From Phycicoccus sp. (GTDB taxonomy: Bacteria; Actinomycetota; Actinomycetes; Actinomycetales; Dermatophilaceae), in NCBI GenBank assembly GCA_017993715.1, contig JAGOME010000011.1, positions 1 through 64,000 of the forward strand: 64,000 nt of DNA, written 5' to 3'. Both the position numbers and the translations under genes were made by a program. Within the stretch, counting starts at the first letter, position 1, and each line of letters opens with the position of its first letter. The notes under the pieces are model-generated. The model had not been told where the DNA came from. It was given only the letters and a program-made list of their open reading frames with translations, and made no database searches. Positions 49,832 through 58,710 of the stretch are shown here, piece after piece.

Positions 49832-50344
49832 GTGCCGCAGATTCCACCACCCCGACGCCGGCTCACACCTGGGCCGCCGCCCATCACTCCGCCGGGGCTG
49901 GATGAGATCGACCTGCAGCTCTTGGCCGTGCTCCAGGCCGATGGGCGCCGATCTCTGGCCGCCCTGGCCCGAGAGGTCGGGATCGCCGAGTCGACCTGCG
50001 CCGGCCGGGTGCGGGCCCTGAGCGAGCGAGGGATCGTCCAGGGCTACCACGCTCAGCTCGACGCCGCTCGGCTTGGACGTGGCGTCGAAGCCATGGTCGC
50101 GCTGCGGATGAGCGGACATGATCGGGACACGGTCGAGGCCTTCCGTGACGAGGTCAGTCAGGTGCCCGGGGTGCTGGCGGTCTACAACACCAGCGGGGCG
50201 ACGGACTACCTCGTGCACGTCGCCACTTCCGGGTCCGATGCCCTGCGCACGTTCGTCCTGGACCACCTCTCCAGCCGCCCCGGCGTCGTCCATGCCGAGA
50301 CGACCCTGATCTTCGAGTCCACCCGAGGCCGCGGGATCCTCTGA
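49832..50344 (+). CDS. Lrp/AsnC-family regulator
   Basis: 170 aa. HTH at ~22-75 (EIDLQLLAVLQADGRRSLAALAREVGIAEST) and a C-terminal RAM effector domain. An unusual Pro/Arg-rich N-terminal tail (IPPPRRRLTPGPPPITPP) precedes the HTH. The GTG at 49832 follows TAGGCT (49819-49824) by 7 bases. Divergent from the trans-sulfuration gene across 135 bases, so it likely controls that gene in response to an amino acid. Confidence 0.9.
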   Translation: MPQIPPPRRRLTPGPPPITPPGLDEIDLQLLAVLQADGRRSLAALAREVGIAESTCAGRVRALSERGIVQGYHAQLDAARLGRGVEAMVALRMSGHDRDTVEAFRDEVSQVPGVLAVYNTSGATDYLVHVATSGSDALRTFVLDHLSSRPGVVHAETTLIFESTRGRGIL

Positions 50345-50400
50345 TCCGGCGTCGGCCTGACTCTCCTCGCCCGCGCACCGCGTCGGGCATGATGCCGGAC

Positions 50401-51021
50401 GTGACAACCTTCTTCGACGGCGAGGACGACTGGTGGCAGTGGTTGGCAGCCAACCATGACACCGCGAGTGAGCTCTGGATGGGGATCCGCAAGAAGCACG
50501 TCCAGCCCCAAGGCTTGACCTGGGCGGACGCCGTGCCCGTGGCCTTGGCCTGGGGCTGGATCGACAGCAAGTCCGAGCGCCTCGACGAGGACGTTCGACG
50601 CCAACGCTGGACACCCCGCAAAGCGGGCAGCACCTGGAGCAAGGTCAATGTCGCCCATGCGGAGCGCCTGATCGAGCAGGGGCGGATGCAGCCCAGCGGG
50701 CTCGCGGCATTCCAACGCCGCCGCGAGGAGCGCACCGGGACCTACTCCTTCGAGCAGGGCGAGCTGACCCTGCGCCCCGAGCAGGAGACGGCGCTGCGCG
50801 CCAGCCCGGCGGCGGCGGCATTCTGGGAAGCGGCGACCCCGGGATACCGCAAGCTCTGCATGCATTGGCTGCACTCCGCCAAACAGCAGGCGACCCGCGA
50901 CCGCAGGCTCGAGCAACTGGTCCAGGCCAGCGCGGCCGGGCTGTTGATCCCCAGCCAGCGCTATGGCGACCCACCGACCTGGGTCACCCGGGCCGCCCAG
51001 GCTGCCGCGGACGCCACCTAG
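50401..51021 (+). CDS. YdeI/OmdA-family protein
   Basis: 206 aa. The family pattern is FFDGEDDWWQWLAANHDTASELWMGIRKKH, TWADAVPVALAWGWIDSKSERLDED, and RRQRWTPRKAGSTWSKVNVAHAERLIEQGRM. Members have been connected with bacteriocin or stress protection, but the function is not defined. GTG at 50401 is preferred since CATGAT (50388-50393) ends 7 bases before it. Its TAG stop forms part of the -10 box of dgt. Confidence 0.87.
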   Translation: MTTFFDGEDDWWQWLAANHDTASELWMGIRKKHVQPQGLTWADAVPVALAWGWIDSKSERLDEDVRRQRWTPRKAGSTWSKVNVAHAERLIEQGRMQPSGLAAFQRRREERTGTYSFEQGELTLRPEQETALRASPAAAAFWEAATPGYRKLCMHWLHSAKQQATRDRRLEQLVQASAAGLLIPSQRYGDPPTWVTRAAQAAADAT

Positions 51022-51031
51022 GCTGACGCCC

Positions 51032-52258
51032 GTGACGTATGCCGCGAGCGACCGGGATCGGTGGGTGCGCGAGGATCCGGCGCTCAAGCGAGCCGATCGC
51101 GACGACTTCGCCCGCGACCGGGCCCGCCTGGTCCACTCCTCAGCCCTGCGACGGTTGGCGGGCAAGACCCAGGTCGTCCAGCCCAGCAGCGACGACTTCG
51201 TGCGCAACCGGCTCACGCACAGCCTCGAGGTGGCCCAGATCGGCCGAGAGCTCGGCGCGGCTCTCGGCTGCGACGCCGACGTCGTCGACACGGCGTGCTT
51301 GGCTCACGACCTCGGACATCCACCCTTCGGGCACAACGGAGAACGGGCCCTCGACGAGCTCGCTCACGGCATCGGCGGCTTCGAGGGCAACGCTCAGACC
51401 TTGCGGATCCTCACTCGACTCGAGCCCAAGCGCGCCCACCCCGACGGCCGTCCGGCCGGTCTCAACCTGACCCGCGCCAGCCTCGATGCGGCCACCAAGT
51501 ACCCCTGGGCCCGAGGCGATGCCCCCACCGAGACCCGCAAGTTCGGGGTGTATGCCGACGACCTCCCGGTCTTCACCTGGTTCCGGGCAGGGGCCCCTTC
51601 TCGCGGCCGCTCGTTCGAGGCCGAGGTCATGGACTGGTCAGACGATGTTGCCTATTCCGTCCACGATGTCGAGGACGCGATCGCCAGCGCGCGCGTCGAT
51701 CCGCGCTGGCTGCGCGACCACCGCGAGGTCGAGCAGGTGGTCACTGTGGCACAGGAGCACTATGCCCCCGAGGTCTCCCGTGCCGCCTTGGGTGACGCGC
51801 TCGATCGGATCCTGCGGACGCAGGCCGTGCCGCTCACTCATGACGGGTCGCGCGCCTCCCTCGCCCGGCTCAAGGACATGACCTCGCGCCTCATCGGCCG
51901 CTTCGCCGCCGCCGCCGAGATGGGCACCCGCGAGCGCTACGGTGACGGACCCCTCATTCGGTACGAGGCCGAGCTCGTCGTGCCGCAGGAAGCCCGGATC
52001 GAGTGCGCCGTGCTCAAGGGAGTGGCCGCGCACTACGTCATGTTCAGTGCCGAGCGGGTCGAGCTCCTCGGGCAGGAGCGCTCCCTCATCGAGTCTCTTG
52101 TCGCGGCCTACCTGCGCGACCCTCGCCGGCTCGACCCGCCATTACTGGCCGACTTCGACGAAGCGCCAGACGACGCCGCGGCGCTGCGCGTGGTCATCGA
52201 CCAGGTCGCCTCGTTGACCGATGCCCGGGCTTACGCCCTCGCTCAGCACTGGGGATGA
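51032..52258 (+). CDS. dgt: dGTP triphosphohydrolase-like HD protein
   Basis: 408 aa. Hydrolyses dNTPs to nucleoside and triphosphate, controlling dNTP pools. The HD site is read in RLTHSLEVAQIG, then AHDLGHPPFGHNGE and MDWSDDVAYSVHDVED. The GTG at 51032 follows TAGGCT (51019-51024) by 7 bases, leaderless. It precedes dnaG, a common actinobacterial pairing. Confidence 0.93.
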   Translation: MTYAASDRDRWVREDPALKRADRDDFARDRARLVHSSALRRLAGKTQVVQPSSDDFVRNRLTHSLEVAQIGRELGAALGCDADVVDTACLAHDLGHPPFGHNGERALDELAHGIGGFEGNAQTLRILTRLEPKRAHPDGRPAGLNLTRASLDAATKYPWARGDAPTETRKFGVYADDLPVFTWFRAGAPSRGRSFEAEVMDWSDDVAYSVHDVEDAIASARVDPRWLRDHREVEQVVTVAQEHYAPEVSRAALGDALDRILRTQAVPLTHDGSRASLARLKDMTSRLIGRFAAAAEMGTRERYGDGPLIRYEAELVVPQEARIECAVLKGVAAHYVMFSAERVELLGQERSLIESLVAAYLRDPRRLDPPLLADFDEAPDDAAALRVVIDQVASLTDARAYALAQHWG

Positions 52259-52312
52259 CGGCGAGCTCACGGCCGCGAGCCACCTAGACTCGGCGGCACG
52301 AAGGAGGGACGG

Positions 52313-54265
52313 GTGCCCGGACGGATCAAGGCCGAGGATGTCGCGGCGGTCAAGGACCGCACGGCCATCGAGGACGTCGTTCGCGAGCACGTCACCCTGC
52401 GCCCGGCCGGGGTCGGCTCGCTTAAAGGGCTGTGCCCCTTCCACGACGAGAAGACGCCCAGCTTCAACGTGCGCCCCTCCGCCGGCAGCTATCACTGCTT
52501 CGGGTGTGGGGCGGGCGGCGACGTCATCCATTTCATCCAGGAGGTCGAGCACCTCACCTTCACCGAGGCTGTTGAACGCCTCGCCACCCGCCTGGGCATG
52601 GAACTGCACTACGAGGACGGAACTGGCTCGGCCCGCGACGGGGTCGGGCTGCAGCGCCGCGGCCGGCTCCTGGAGGCCAACCGCGTTGCCGAGGAGTACT
52701 ACCGCGAGCGGCTCCTGGACGGGGCCGAGGCACGACAGGGCCGTGACTTTCTGCGGGCCCGCGGCTTCTATCGGCCGGAGGCCGAGCGGTTCGGGGTCGG
52801 ATATGCACCGCGCAGTGGCGAGGCGGTGACCCGGCACCTGCGCGACAAGGGATTCTCCGAGGATGAGATCGTCACGGCCGGTCTGACGGGGCGGGGGAGC
52901 CGCGGGCTCTACGACCGTTTCCGAGGCCGGCTCGTCTGGCCCATCCGTGACACCAGTGGGGCGACGCTCGGTTTCGGAGCGCGGCGGCTCTACGACGACG
53001 ACAAGATCGCCGCCAAGTACCTCAACACCGCCGAGTCCCCGGTGTACAAGAAGTCCCAGGTCCTTTACGGCCTGGACCTGGCCCGCAAGGTGATCAGCAG
53101 CTCCCGCGAGGCCGCCGTCGTCGAGGGCTACACCGACGTGATGGCCGCCCACCTGTCCGGCGTGGAGGGAGCCGTGGCCACCTGTGGCACGGCATTCGGG
53201 GTCGACCACATCAAGATCCTGCGTCGACTCATGCGCGACGAGGCCGACCTCGCACCGGCGCGGATCGTCTTCACCTTTGACGGGGACGCGGCCGGCCAGA
53301 AGGCAGCCATGAAGGCCTTCGAGGAGGACCAGCGGTGGGCTGCCCAGTCCTATGTCGCGGTCGCTCCGGACGGGATGGACCCGTGTGAGCTGCGCCTGGC
53401 CAAGGGGGAGCATGCCGTCAAGGCCCTGGTCGAGGACGCCCAACCGATGTTCGAGTTTGCGGTCCGCACCGTGATCGCGCGCTTCGATCTGGAGACGGCC
53501 GAGGGGCGTATCCAGGCGGCCCGGGCGGCCGCGCCGATCCTCGCCAACATCCGTGACACCTCGCTGCGCCCCGAATATGTCCGGACGGTCTCGGGCTGGC
53601 TTGGTCTGGAGATCGAGCAGGTGCAGGCCGAGGTCGGCCGGGCTGCCCGTCGTCCTCGGTCCGAGGCCGGCGCACCAGGCCAGAATGCCGCCCGCTCCCG
53701 AGACGTCGAGCCCCCCGCCGGGGCGGACGGAGACGACGGCGACTACCAGCCGCCCAGCATGCCGGCCCCGGACCTGCGCGATCCGGTGGTCTTCGCCGAG
53801 CGGCAGCTGCTCCAGGCGCTCTTGCAGTTCCCGGACCAGTTTGCTCCTGCGACGATCGACGCGTTGCCGCCGGCGGCATTCTCTGCTCCGGCCCACCGCG
53901 CCGTCTTTGATGGGATCCGCAGCGTTCCGGACGGCGCGGCCGGCCGCTCGACCTTGGCCTGGACGACCGCGGTGGGCGAGGCGGCCTCGCTGCTTGTGCG
54001 GGGCCTGGTCGCTGAGCTCGCGGTGGCGCCGCTGCCGACCAAGGCCGACCCCACGACGGGGCGGCCCCCGCAGCGGTATGTCGACGCCCTTGTCCTGGGC
54101 GTGCACGAGGCCGCTGTGTCTCGGGACATCGCCGACGCGATCGCCTCGCTGCGCCGCCTGCAGAACGACCCGGACGTCCCTCGCGAGACCATCCGGTCTC
54201 GCACCGAAGGACTCCACGAACTCGAACGACGGCGTATTCAACTGCGGGAAGGCATGGGCGCGTGA
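52313..54265 (+). CDS. dnaG: DNA primase
   Basis: 650 aa. Makes RNA primers for the replisome. The CHC2 zinc site is C41, H44, C62, C65 (CPFHDEKTPSF ... YHCFGCG). The TOPRIM core is VVEGYTDVMAAHLSG then FTFDGDAAGQKAAMKAF. The C-terminal ~150 residues form the DnaB-binding part (VFAERQLLQALLQFPDQF). GTG start at 52313 with GAAGGAGGGAC upstream, and TAGACT before that. The stop overlaps the next start (GTGA). Confidence 0.95.
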   Translation: MPGRIKAEDVAAVKDRTAIEDVVREHVTLRPAGVGSLKGLCPFHDEKTPSFNVRPSAGSYHCFGCGAGGDVIHFIQEVEHLTFTEAVERLATRLGMELHYEDGTGSARDGVGLQRRGRLLEANRVAEEYYRERLLDGAEARQGRDFLRARGFYRPEAERFGVGYAPRSGEAVTRHLRDKGFSEDEIVTAGLTGRGSRGLYDRFRGRLVWPIRDTSGATLGFGARRLYDDDKIAAKYLNTAESPVYKKSQVLYGLDLARKVISSSREAAVVEGYTDVMAAHLSGVEGAVATCGTAFGVDHIKILRRLMRDEADLAPARIVFTFDGDAAGQKAAMKAFEEDQRWAAQSYVAVAPDGMDPCELRLAKGEHAVKALVEDAQPMFEFAVRTVIARFDLETAEGRIQAARAAAPILANIRDTSLRPEYVRTVSGWLGLEIEQVQAEVGRAARRPRSEAGAPGQNAARSRDVEPPAGADGDDGDYQPPSMPAPDLRDPVVFAERQLLQALLQFPDQFAPATIDALPPAAFSAPAHRAVFDGIRSVPDGAAGRSTLAWTTAVGEAASLLVRGLVAELAVAPLPTKADPTTGRPPQRYVDALVLGVHEAAVSRDIADAIASLRRLQNDPDVPRETIRSRTEGLHELERRRIQLREGMGA

Positions 54266-54786
54266 GTCCACGGTGGGGCGGCTGGCGCCGCGACGGCATT
54301 CCCGATGACGTCCGGGCCGCCATCGGCGGCCGGGAACGGCTGCTGGCGTGGGCCCAGGATCCGCGCACGGGTTCGCGGATCGTGGCGGGGTCGTGGCGGT
54401 TGTATGCCGTGGCGCCGGACACCGCGGCAGGTGCGGCGGCCGGCCGGCCCTGGCACCTCGTGGATGCGGGGGTATGGGACCCGACGCAGGGGACTCTCAA
54501 GGTGACCTGGGTCGACCGTGCTCCCGCGCTCACCGCCACGATCGTCGAGCAGAACGGTCTGCCGGAAACGCTCCGTGAGCGGGTGCAGGCCAGTGTGGTG
54601 CTCGCTGACTTCCTCGAGTTGGGCGAGCGGCGGACCGCGCGGGTCGTCGTGCGGCGCAACCTGGAGACCGGTGACCTGCTGGCGCAAACCATCCTCGGGC
54701 CGGGGGTCAGCTCAGCTGACCCGCACGTGCTCGCGGTGACGACCGGCGCGCTCGCTCGGCTGCGCGAACAGGTCGGTCTGGAGTAG
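54262..54786 (+). CDS. Conserved actinobacterial protein downstream of dnaG
   Basis: 174 aa, no named domain. It begins MSPRWGGWRRDGIPDDVRAAIGGRERLLAW and includes paired strand patterns (RIVAGSWRLYAVAP, HLVDAGVWDPTQGTLKVTWVDR, TARVVVRRNLETGDLLAQTI), suggesting a small beta-rich soluble protein. GTG at 54262 overlaps the dnaG stop, so expression is coupled to primase. The coupling is the only clue to a role. Confidence 0.8.
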   Translation: MSPRWGGWRRDGIPDDVRAAIGGRERLLAWAQDPRTGSRIVAGSWRLYAVAPDTAAGAAAGRPWHLVDAGVWDPTQGTLKVTWVDRAPALTATIVEQNGLPETLRERVQASVVLADFLELGERRTARVVVRRNLETGDLLAQTILGPGVSSADPHVLAVTTGALARLREQVGLE

Positions 54787-54789
54787 GGC

Positions 54790-55731
54790 TCAGGGCGTGG
54801 CGGGGGCGATGGGGATCTCGGTTTCGTAGTCGTCGTAGGACCGGGGATCCTCCCGCGGTTCGACGTGGGTGCTGACCGTGACGTCGGGCAATTCACTGAT
54901 CACGGCCTGCTCAATCCGCTCGGCCAGGTCATGACCCTGCGTGACGCTCCAGTCGCCGGGGACCAGGACGTGCACCTCCGCAAAGCCACGGTGCCCGGAC
55001 ACCCGCGTCCGCAAGCCATGGAAGTCGACATCGTCGCTGCGGAGGCCGGCGAGGATCGAGGCCAGCTGCTCGTTCTCCTCTGCGGGCATCGCCCCATCGA
55101 TGAGGGCCAACGCCGAGTCGCGCAGCAGCTTGTACCCGGTGATGACGATGTTGAGGCCGACGGCGAGAGCGACGATCGGGTCGAGGCGCTCGATTCCGGT
55201 CACGGCGACGAGCAGGACACCGATGACGACGCCGACGGAGGTCCAGACATCGGTCATGAGGTGCTTGCCGTCGGCGATCAAGGTGTGGCTTCTGTAGCGG
55301 CGGCCCGCGCGCAGGAGCACCACGGCAACGAGGCCGTTGAGCACGGAGGCCCCCACGGAGATCGCCAAGCCGATGCCGACGTTCTCCAGGGGCGCCGGGT
55401 TGAGCAGCCGATCGATCGCCGACCAGATGATGAACAGGGCCGCGATGAAGATCATCTGGCCCTCGGCCAGGGCTGAGAAGTACTCCGCCTTGGTGTGCCC
55501 GAAATGGTGGTCCTCGTCGGCTGGCCTCGCGGCGACCGTGAGGGCGTACAGGGCCACGACCGCGGCAACGAGGTTGACACTGCTTTCGGCGGCATCGGAC
55601 AGCAGTCCCACGGAGCCCGTGAGCCACCACGCCCCGGACTTCAGCAGGATGGTCGCGATCGCGGTGGCGATCGCCAGCCAGGCGTACTTCTGCAGGTGCG
55701 CGCGGTCTGAGCTCGCGGCCGGTGTGCTCAC
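54790..55731 (-). CDS. Cation diffusion facilitator (CDF) transporter
   Basis: About 313 aa. Zn2+/Fe2+/other divalent-ion exporter. Six transmembrane helices with LLSDAAESSVNLVAA (TM2 metal site Asp), HHFGHTKAEYFSALAEGQ, DGKHLMTDVWTSVGV (TM5 HxxxD), and a cytoplasmic C-terminal domain with FAEVHVLVPGDWSVTQGHDLAE. GTG at 55731 is preferred because CAGGAT ends 7 bases upstream; an in-frame ATG at 55758 is also possible. The metal is not predictable. Confidence 0.86.
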   Translation of the reverse strand: MSTPAASSDRAHLQKYAWLAIATAIATILLKSGAWWLTGSVGLLSDAAESSVNLVAAVVALYALTVAARPADEDHHFGHTKAEYFSALAEGQMIFIAALFIIWSAIDRLLNPAPLENVGIGLAISVGASVLNGLVAVVLLRAGRRYRSHTLIADGKHLMTDVWTSVGVVIGVLLVAVTGIERLDPIVALAVGLNIVITGYKLLRDSALALIDGAMPAEENEQLASILAGLRSDDVDFHGLRTRVSGHRGFAEVHVLVPGDWSVTQGHDLAERIEQAVISELPDVTVSTHVEPREDPRSYDDYETEIPIAPATP

Positions 55732-55890
55732 GGCGCTGATCCTGCCACTCGTCACCATGAGGGCGGTGGTGGGCTCCGGATGGTGGTTGGGGGTGTGGGG
55801 GAGTGCGGCGAGGGCGAGGCGAGTTTCCGCCGGACGTGGGCCATTTGCTATGGTTTCGGAGCGCTGCCGCAGTGATCCTGTGGTGGCCTT

Positions 55891-55963
<73 letters not shown>

Positions 55964-55970
55964 CCGCATG

Positions 55971-56001
55971 AAGCCCCGCGACCGTCACGGTCGCGGGGCT
56001 T
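55971..56001. terminator. Hairpin after tRNA-Asn
   Basis: AAGCCCCGCGACCGT pairs perfectly with ACGGTCGCGGGGCTT, a 15-bp stem with a one-base loop, just after the tRNA and near the end of the convergent permease gene. Confidence 0.75.
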
Positions 56002-56055
56002 CGTCGTGTGGTGGGGGGAATGTCGCCCACCCCGAGAATGCCGCCGACGGACGGG

Positions 56056-57003
56056 CTACTTCTTGCGTCGGCGCTCGCGGCCCTCGGCGGCATTCTCGAC
56101 CCGTTCGATGACGTTCGTCGTGAACTCACCGGGGGCGGTGACGCCCTGGACCATCGTGGGCTCGGCCGTCGTGGTCGCGCCCGCCGTGCGTCCCCGCCGG
56201 TTGATCCGCTGCTCGGCGCGGCCGGCGAGGAAGGTGAGGAAGTAGTTGATGAGGATAAAGATCAGGGCGGCCAGGATGTACGCCTGGATCGGGTTGCTGT
56301 AGGCCGAGCCGATCCGCTTGGCCTGCGCCAAGAGCTCGGGATACGTGATCGCCGTGCCCAGCGCGCTGTCCTTGAGGACGACGACGAGCTGACTGACCAG
56401 GGCGGGCAGCATGGCTGTCAGAGCCTGCGGCAGTTGGATGGATCGCAGGGTCTGGGACTGGGTGAGTCCGATGGAGAGCCCGGCCTCCCCCTGACCCTTG
56501 GGCAGCTGATGCACACCGGAGCGGACCAACTCGGCGATGACGGATCCGTTGTAGAAGGTCAGCCCGGTGACGACCGCCCAGAAGGCGTTGTAGTCGACCC
56601 CAAAGATGTTGTTTCGCGCGTACACGAAGAACGTGAAGATCATCATGAGCAGGACGGGCACAGCCCGGAAGAACTCGACGACGACGCCACAGAACCATCG
56701 CAAGGGCGCGAGGTGGGAGAGCCGTCCCATGCCGAAGACGAGCCCGAAGGCGATGGCCAGGATGATCGATAGGCCCGCCGCCTGCACCGTCTTGATGAGG
56801 CCGGGGATGAGGTAGGACGTCCAGATCACCGGCTCGAACAGGCTCGTCCACAGGGAGGCCTTGAGCTGGCCGGCTTGACCGAACCGCCACAGGACGCCCG
56901 CGAAGACGAGGGCGACTAAAAGGATGCCGAGCACAGTCGCGATCGCGTAGCGGCGTCGAGCCTTGGGACCCGGCGCGTCGAACAGGACGGTCTGGGCGCT
57001 CAT
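56056..57003 (-). CDS. gluD: Amino-acid ABC transporter permease (GluD-like)
   Basis: 315 aa. Polar amino-acid uptake permease with about five to six membrane spans and the EAA loop (QLPKGQGEAGLSIGLTQSQTLRSIQLPQA). The C-terminal ~40 residues are charged. It overlaps gluC by 4 bases (ATGA). Part of a gluABCD-like operon, likely for glutamate or a related acidic amino acid; the gluD symbol rests on position. Confidence 0.85.
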   Translation of the reverse strand: MSAQTVLFDAPGPKARRRYAIATVLGILLVALVFAGVLWRFGQAGQLKASLWTSLFEPVIWTSYLIPGLIKTVQAAGLSIILAIAFGLVFGMGRLSHLAPLRWFCGVVVEFFRAVPVLLMMIFTFFVYARNNIFGVDYNAFWAVVTGLTFYNGSVIAELVRSGVHQLPKGQGEAGLSIGLTQSQTLRSIQLPQALTAMLPALVSQLVVVLKDSALGTAITYPELLAQAKRIGSAYSNPIQAYILAALIFILINYFLTFLAGRAEQRINRRGRTAGATTTAEPTMVQGVTAPGEFTTNVIERVENAAEGRERRRKK

Positions 57004-57677
57004 CGCTTGACCGCCAGGCGCTTGGACAACTCGGTGAAGCCGACCCCGACGGGCAGGGTGAGGATGACGAAGCCCAAGGCAAAGATGAAGAAGACGACCA
57101 GGGTGCCGGTTTCGTTCTCGATGATGGTGCGCATGATCGCGGCGGCCTCGGAGACGCCGATGATGGCCGCGACGGTGGTGTTCTTGGTCAACGCGATCAG
57201 GACGGATCCCAAGGGGGCGATCGCGCCCCGGAACGCCTGCGGCAGAATAACCTCCCGCAGGGACTGGCTGAACGTCAGCCCGATCGAGCGAGCCGCCTCG
57301 GCCTGTCCCAGGGGGACGGTGTTGACGCCTGAGCGCAGAGCCTCGCAGACGAAGGCCGCGTGATAGACCGACAGCCCGACGATCGCCCAGCGGATCGCGT
57401 TGTCGCGCACCCAGGTCGGTGACTCCGCAGGGGCGAGAGAGATCCCGATGATGTACAGGATGCCCAGGGAGCAGAAGACGAGAATGAGGGTCAACGGTGT
57501 GTTGCGGACGGTGTTGACATAGAACGACCCGAGGCGCTGCAGGACGGGCACGGGGGAGACACGCAAAATGGCCACGCCCGTGCCGAGGACGAGTGCACCG
57601 ATCGCGGAGAACACGGTCAGGTAGATCGTCATCCCGAAGGCGCCGAGGATGTCGTACTTACTCAGGATTTCGCCCAA
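57000..57677 (-). CDS. gluC: Amino-acid ABC transporter permease (GluC-like)
   Basis: 225 aa. Second permease, HisM-type, with the EAA loop region VPLGQAEAARSIGLTFSQSLREVILPQA. Five hydrophobic spans, starting MTIYLTVFSAIGALVLGTG. Located between gluB and gluD, with a hairpin before it. Confidence 0.88.
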   Translation of the reverse strand: MGEILSKYDILGAFGMTIYLTVFSAIGALVLGTGVAILRVSPVPVLQRLGSFYVNTVRNTPLTLILVFCSLGILYIIGISLAPAESPTWVRDNAIRWAIVGLSVYHAAFVCEALRSGVNTVPLGQAEAARSIGLTFSQSLREVILPQAFRGAIAPLGSVLIALTKNTTVAAIIGVSEAAAIMRTIIENETGTLVVFFIFALGFVILTLPVGVGFTELSKRLAVKR

Positions 57678-57713
57678 GGCAGTTCCCCTTTCGTCGTGGT
57701 GCGGACCGGAATC

Positions 57714-57751
57714 CGGTATGCCGCCCGCTTCCTGCAGCGGGCGGCATACCG
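57714..57751 (-). terminator. Intercistronic hairpin between gluB and gluC
   Basis: CGGTATGCCGCCCGCT (57714-57729) and AGCGGGCGGCATACCG (57736-57751) form a perfect 16-bp stem with a 6-base loop. It lies inside the operon, after the binding-protein gene, where such hairpins stabilise or partly terminate the message so that the binding protein is made in excess. Confidence 0.75.
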
Positions 57752-57772
57752 CAGACCTGGTGGCCTACCCGA

Positions 57773-58630
57773 TCAGGTGCAGGCCGCGGGGGTCGGCGGG
57801 TTGCCGGGACCGGGGGTGTAGTCGGCGGCGCCGAGGTTGTCCTCGACGGCCTTGTCCCACGAGCCGTCGGCGACCATCTCGGTCAGGGCGGCGTTGACCT
57901 TCTCGCACAGGGCCGTGTCGCCCTTCTTCAGACCCACACCGTAAAGCTCCTCGGAGAACGGCTCACCGGCGAGCTTGAGCTGACCGGCGTACTGCTCCTG
58001 GGAGGCGAATCCCGCGAGGATCGTGTCGTCGGTCGTCATGGCGTCCAGGCTGCCGGCGGTCAGTGCCGGGAGGCACTCCGAGTAGGTGCCGACCTCCTGG
58101 AGTTGCACGTCGGGGTACTGGTCCTTGATCTTTTGGGCCGGCGTCGAGCCGGTGACGGAGCAGAGCTTCTTGCCGGCCAGCGTCTCGGGACCGGTGATCG
58201 AGTTGTCGTCGGCACGCACGAGCAGACCCTGGCCGGCGATGAAGTAGGGCCCCGCGAAAGAGACCCGCTCCTTGCGCTTGTCGGTGATCGAGTACGTCGC
58301 GAAGATGAGGTCGACCTGGCCGGTCTCGATCAGGTCCTCGCGCTGAGCGCTCGGAGACTCGACCCACTCGATGTTCTCGGGCGTGACCCCCAACTTGCCG
58401 GCCACGTAGGTGGCCACCGAGACATCGAGTCCCGAATACTCCTCGCCGACCTTGAGGCCCAGGCCGGGCTGGTCGAACTTGATGCCAATCTTCATCGTCT
58501 CGGATGATCCGGATGAGTCCCCTGATGCGGTGGTGTCGCCGCCGGTGTTCCCAGCGTCAGACCCGCAGGCTGCGGTGGCCAGGGCGAGTCCGGCGGCCGC
58601 GAGGGCCACTCCTAGTTTGCGGATGCTCAT
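57773..58630 (-). CDS. gluB: Glutamate-type ABC transporter substrate-binding lipoprotein
   Basis: 285 aa. Lipobox LATAACGS with lipid Cys22, then a Ser/Thr/Gly linker and the PBPb fold (GIKFDQPGLGLKVGEEYSGLDVSVATYVAGKLG, LIFATYSITDKRKERVSFAGPYF, EVGTYSECLPALTAGSLDAMTTDD). The first matches GluB of Corynebacterium-type glutamate transport. Start ATG 58630 has GGAGAAAG upstream. Confidence 0.9.
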   Translation of the reverse strand: MSIRKLGVALAAAGLALATAACGSDAGNTGGDTTASGDSSGSSETMKIGIKFDQPGLGLKVGEEYSGLDVSVATYVAGKLGVTPENIEWVESPSAQREDLIETGQVDLIFATYSITDKRKERVSFAGPYFIAGQGLLVRADDNSITGPETLAGKKLCSVTGSTPAQKIKDQYPDVQLQEVGTYSECLPALTAGSLDAMTTDDTILAGFASQEQYAGQLKLAGEPFSEELYGVGLKKGDTALCEKVNAALTEMVADGSWDKAVEDNLGAADYTPGPGNPPTPAACT

Positions 58631-58710
58631 GGTCACTTTCTCCATTTCCGTTGGTGCTGTTGTGGTTCGAGATGGTGACCGGACGTCAGGGGGTCGACCG
58701 GCGAGGTGGT

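Noticed and set aside
49697..50614. Upstream extension of the trans-sulfuration frame over the Lrp gene
   Set aside because: The extension is Arg/Pro-rich noise; the good SD and family start at 49696 decide.
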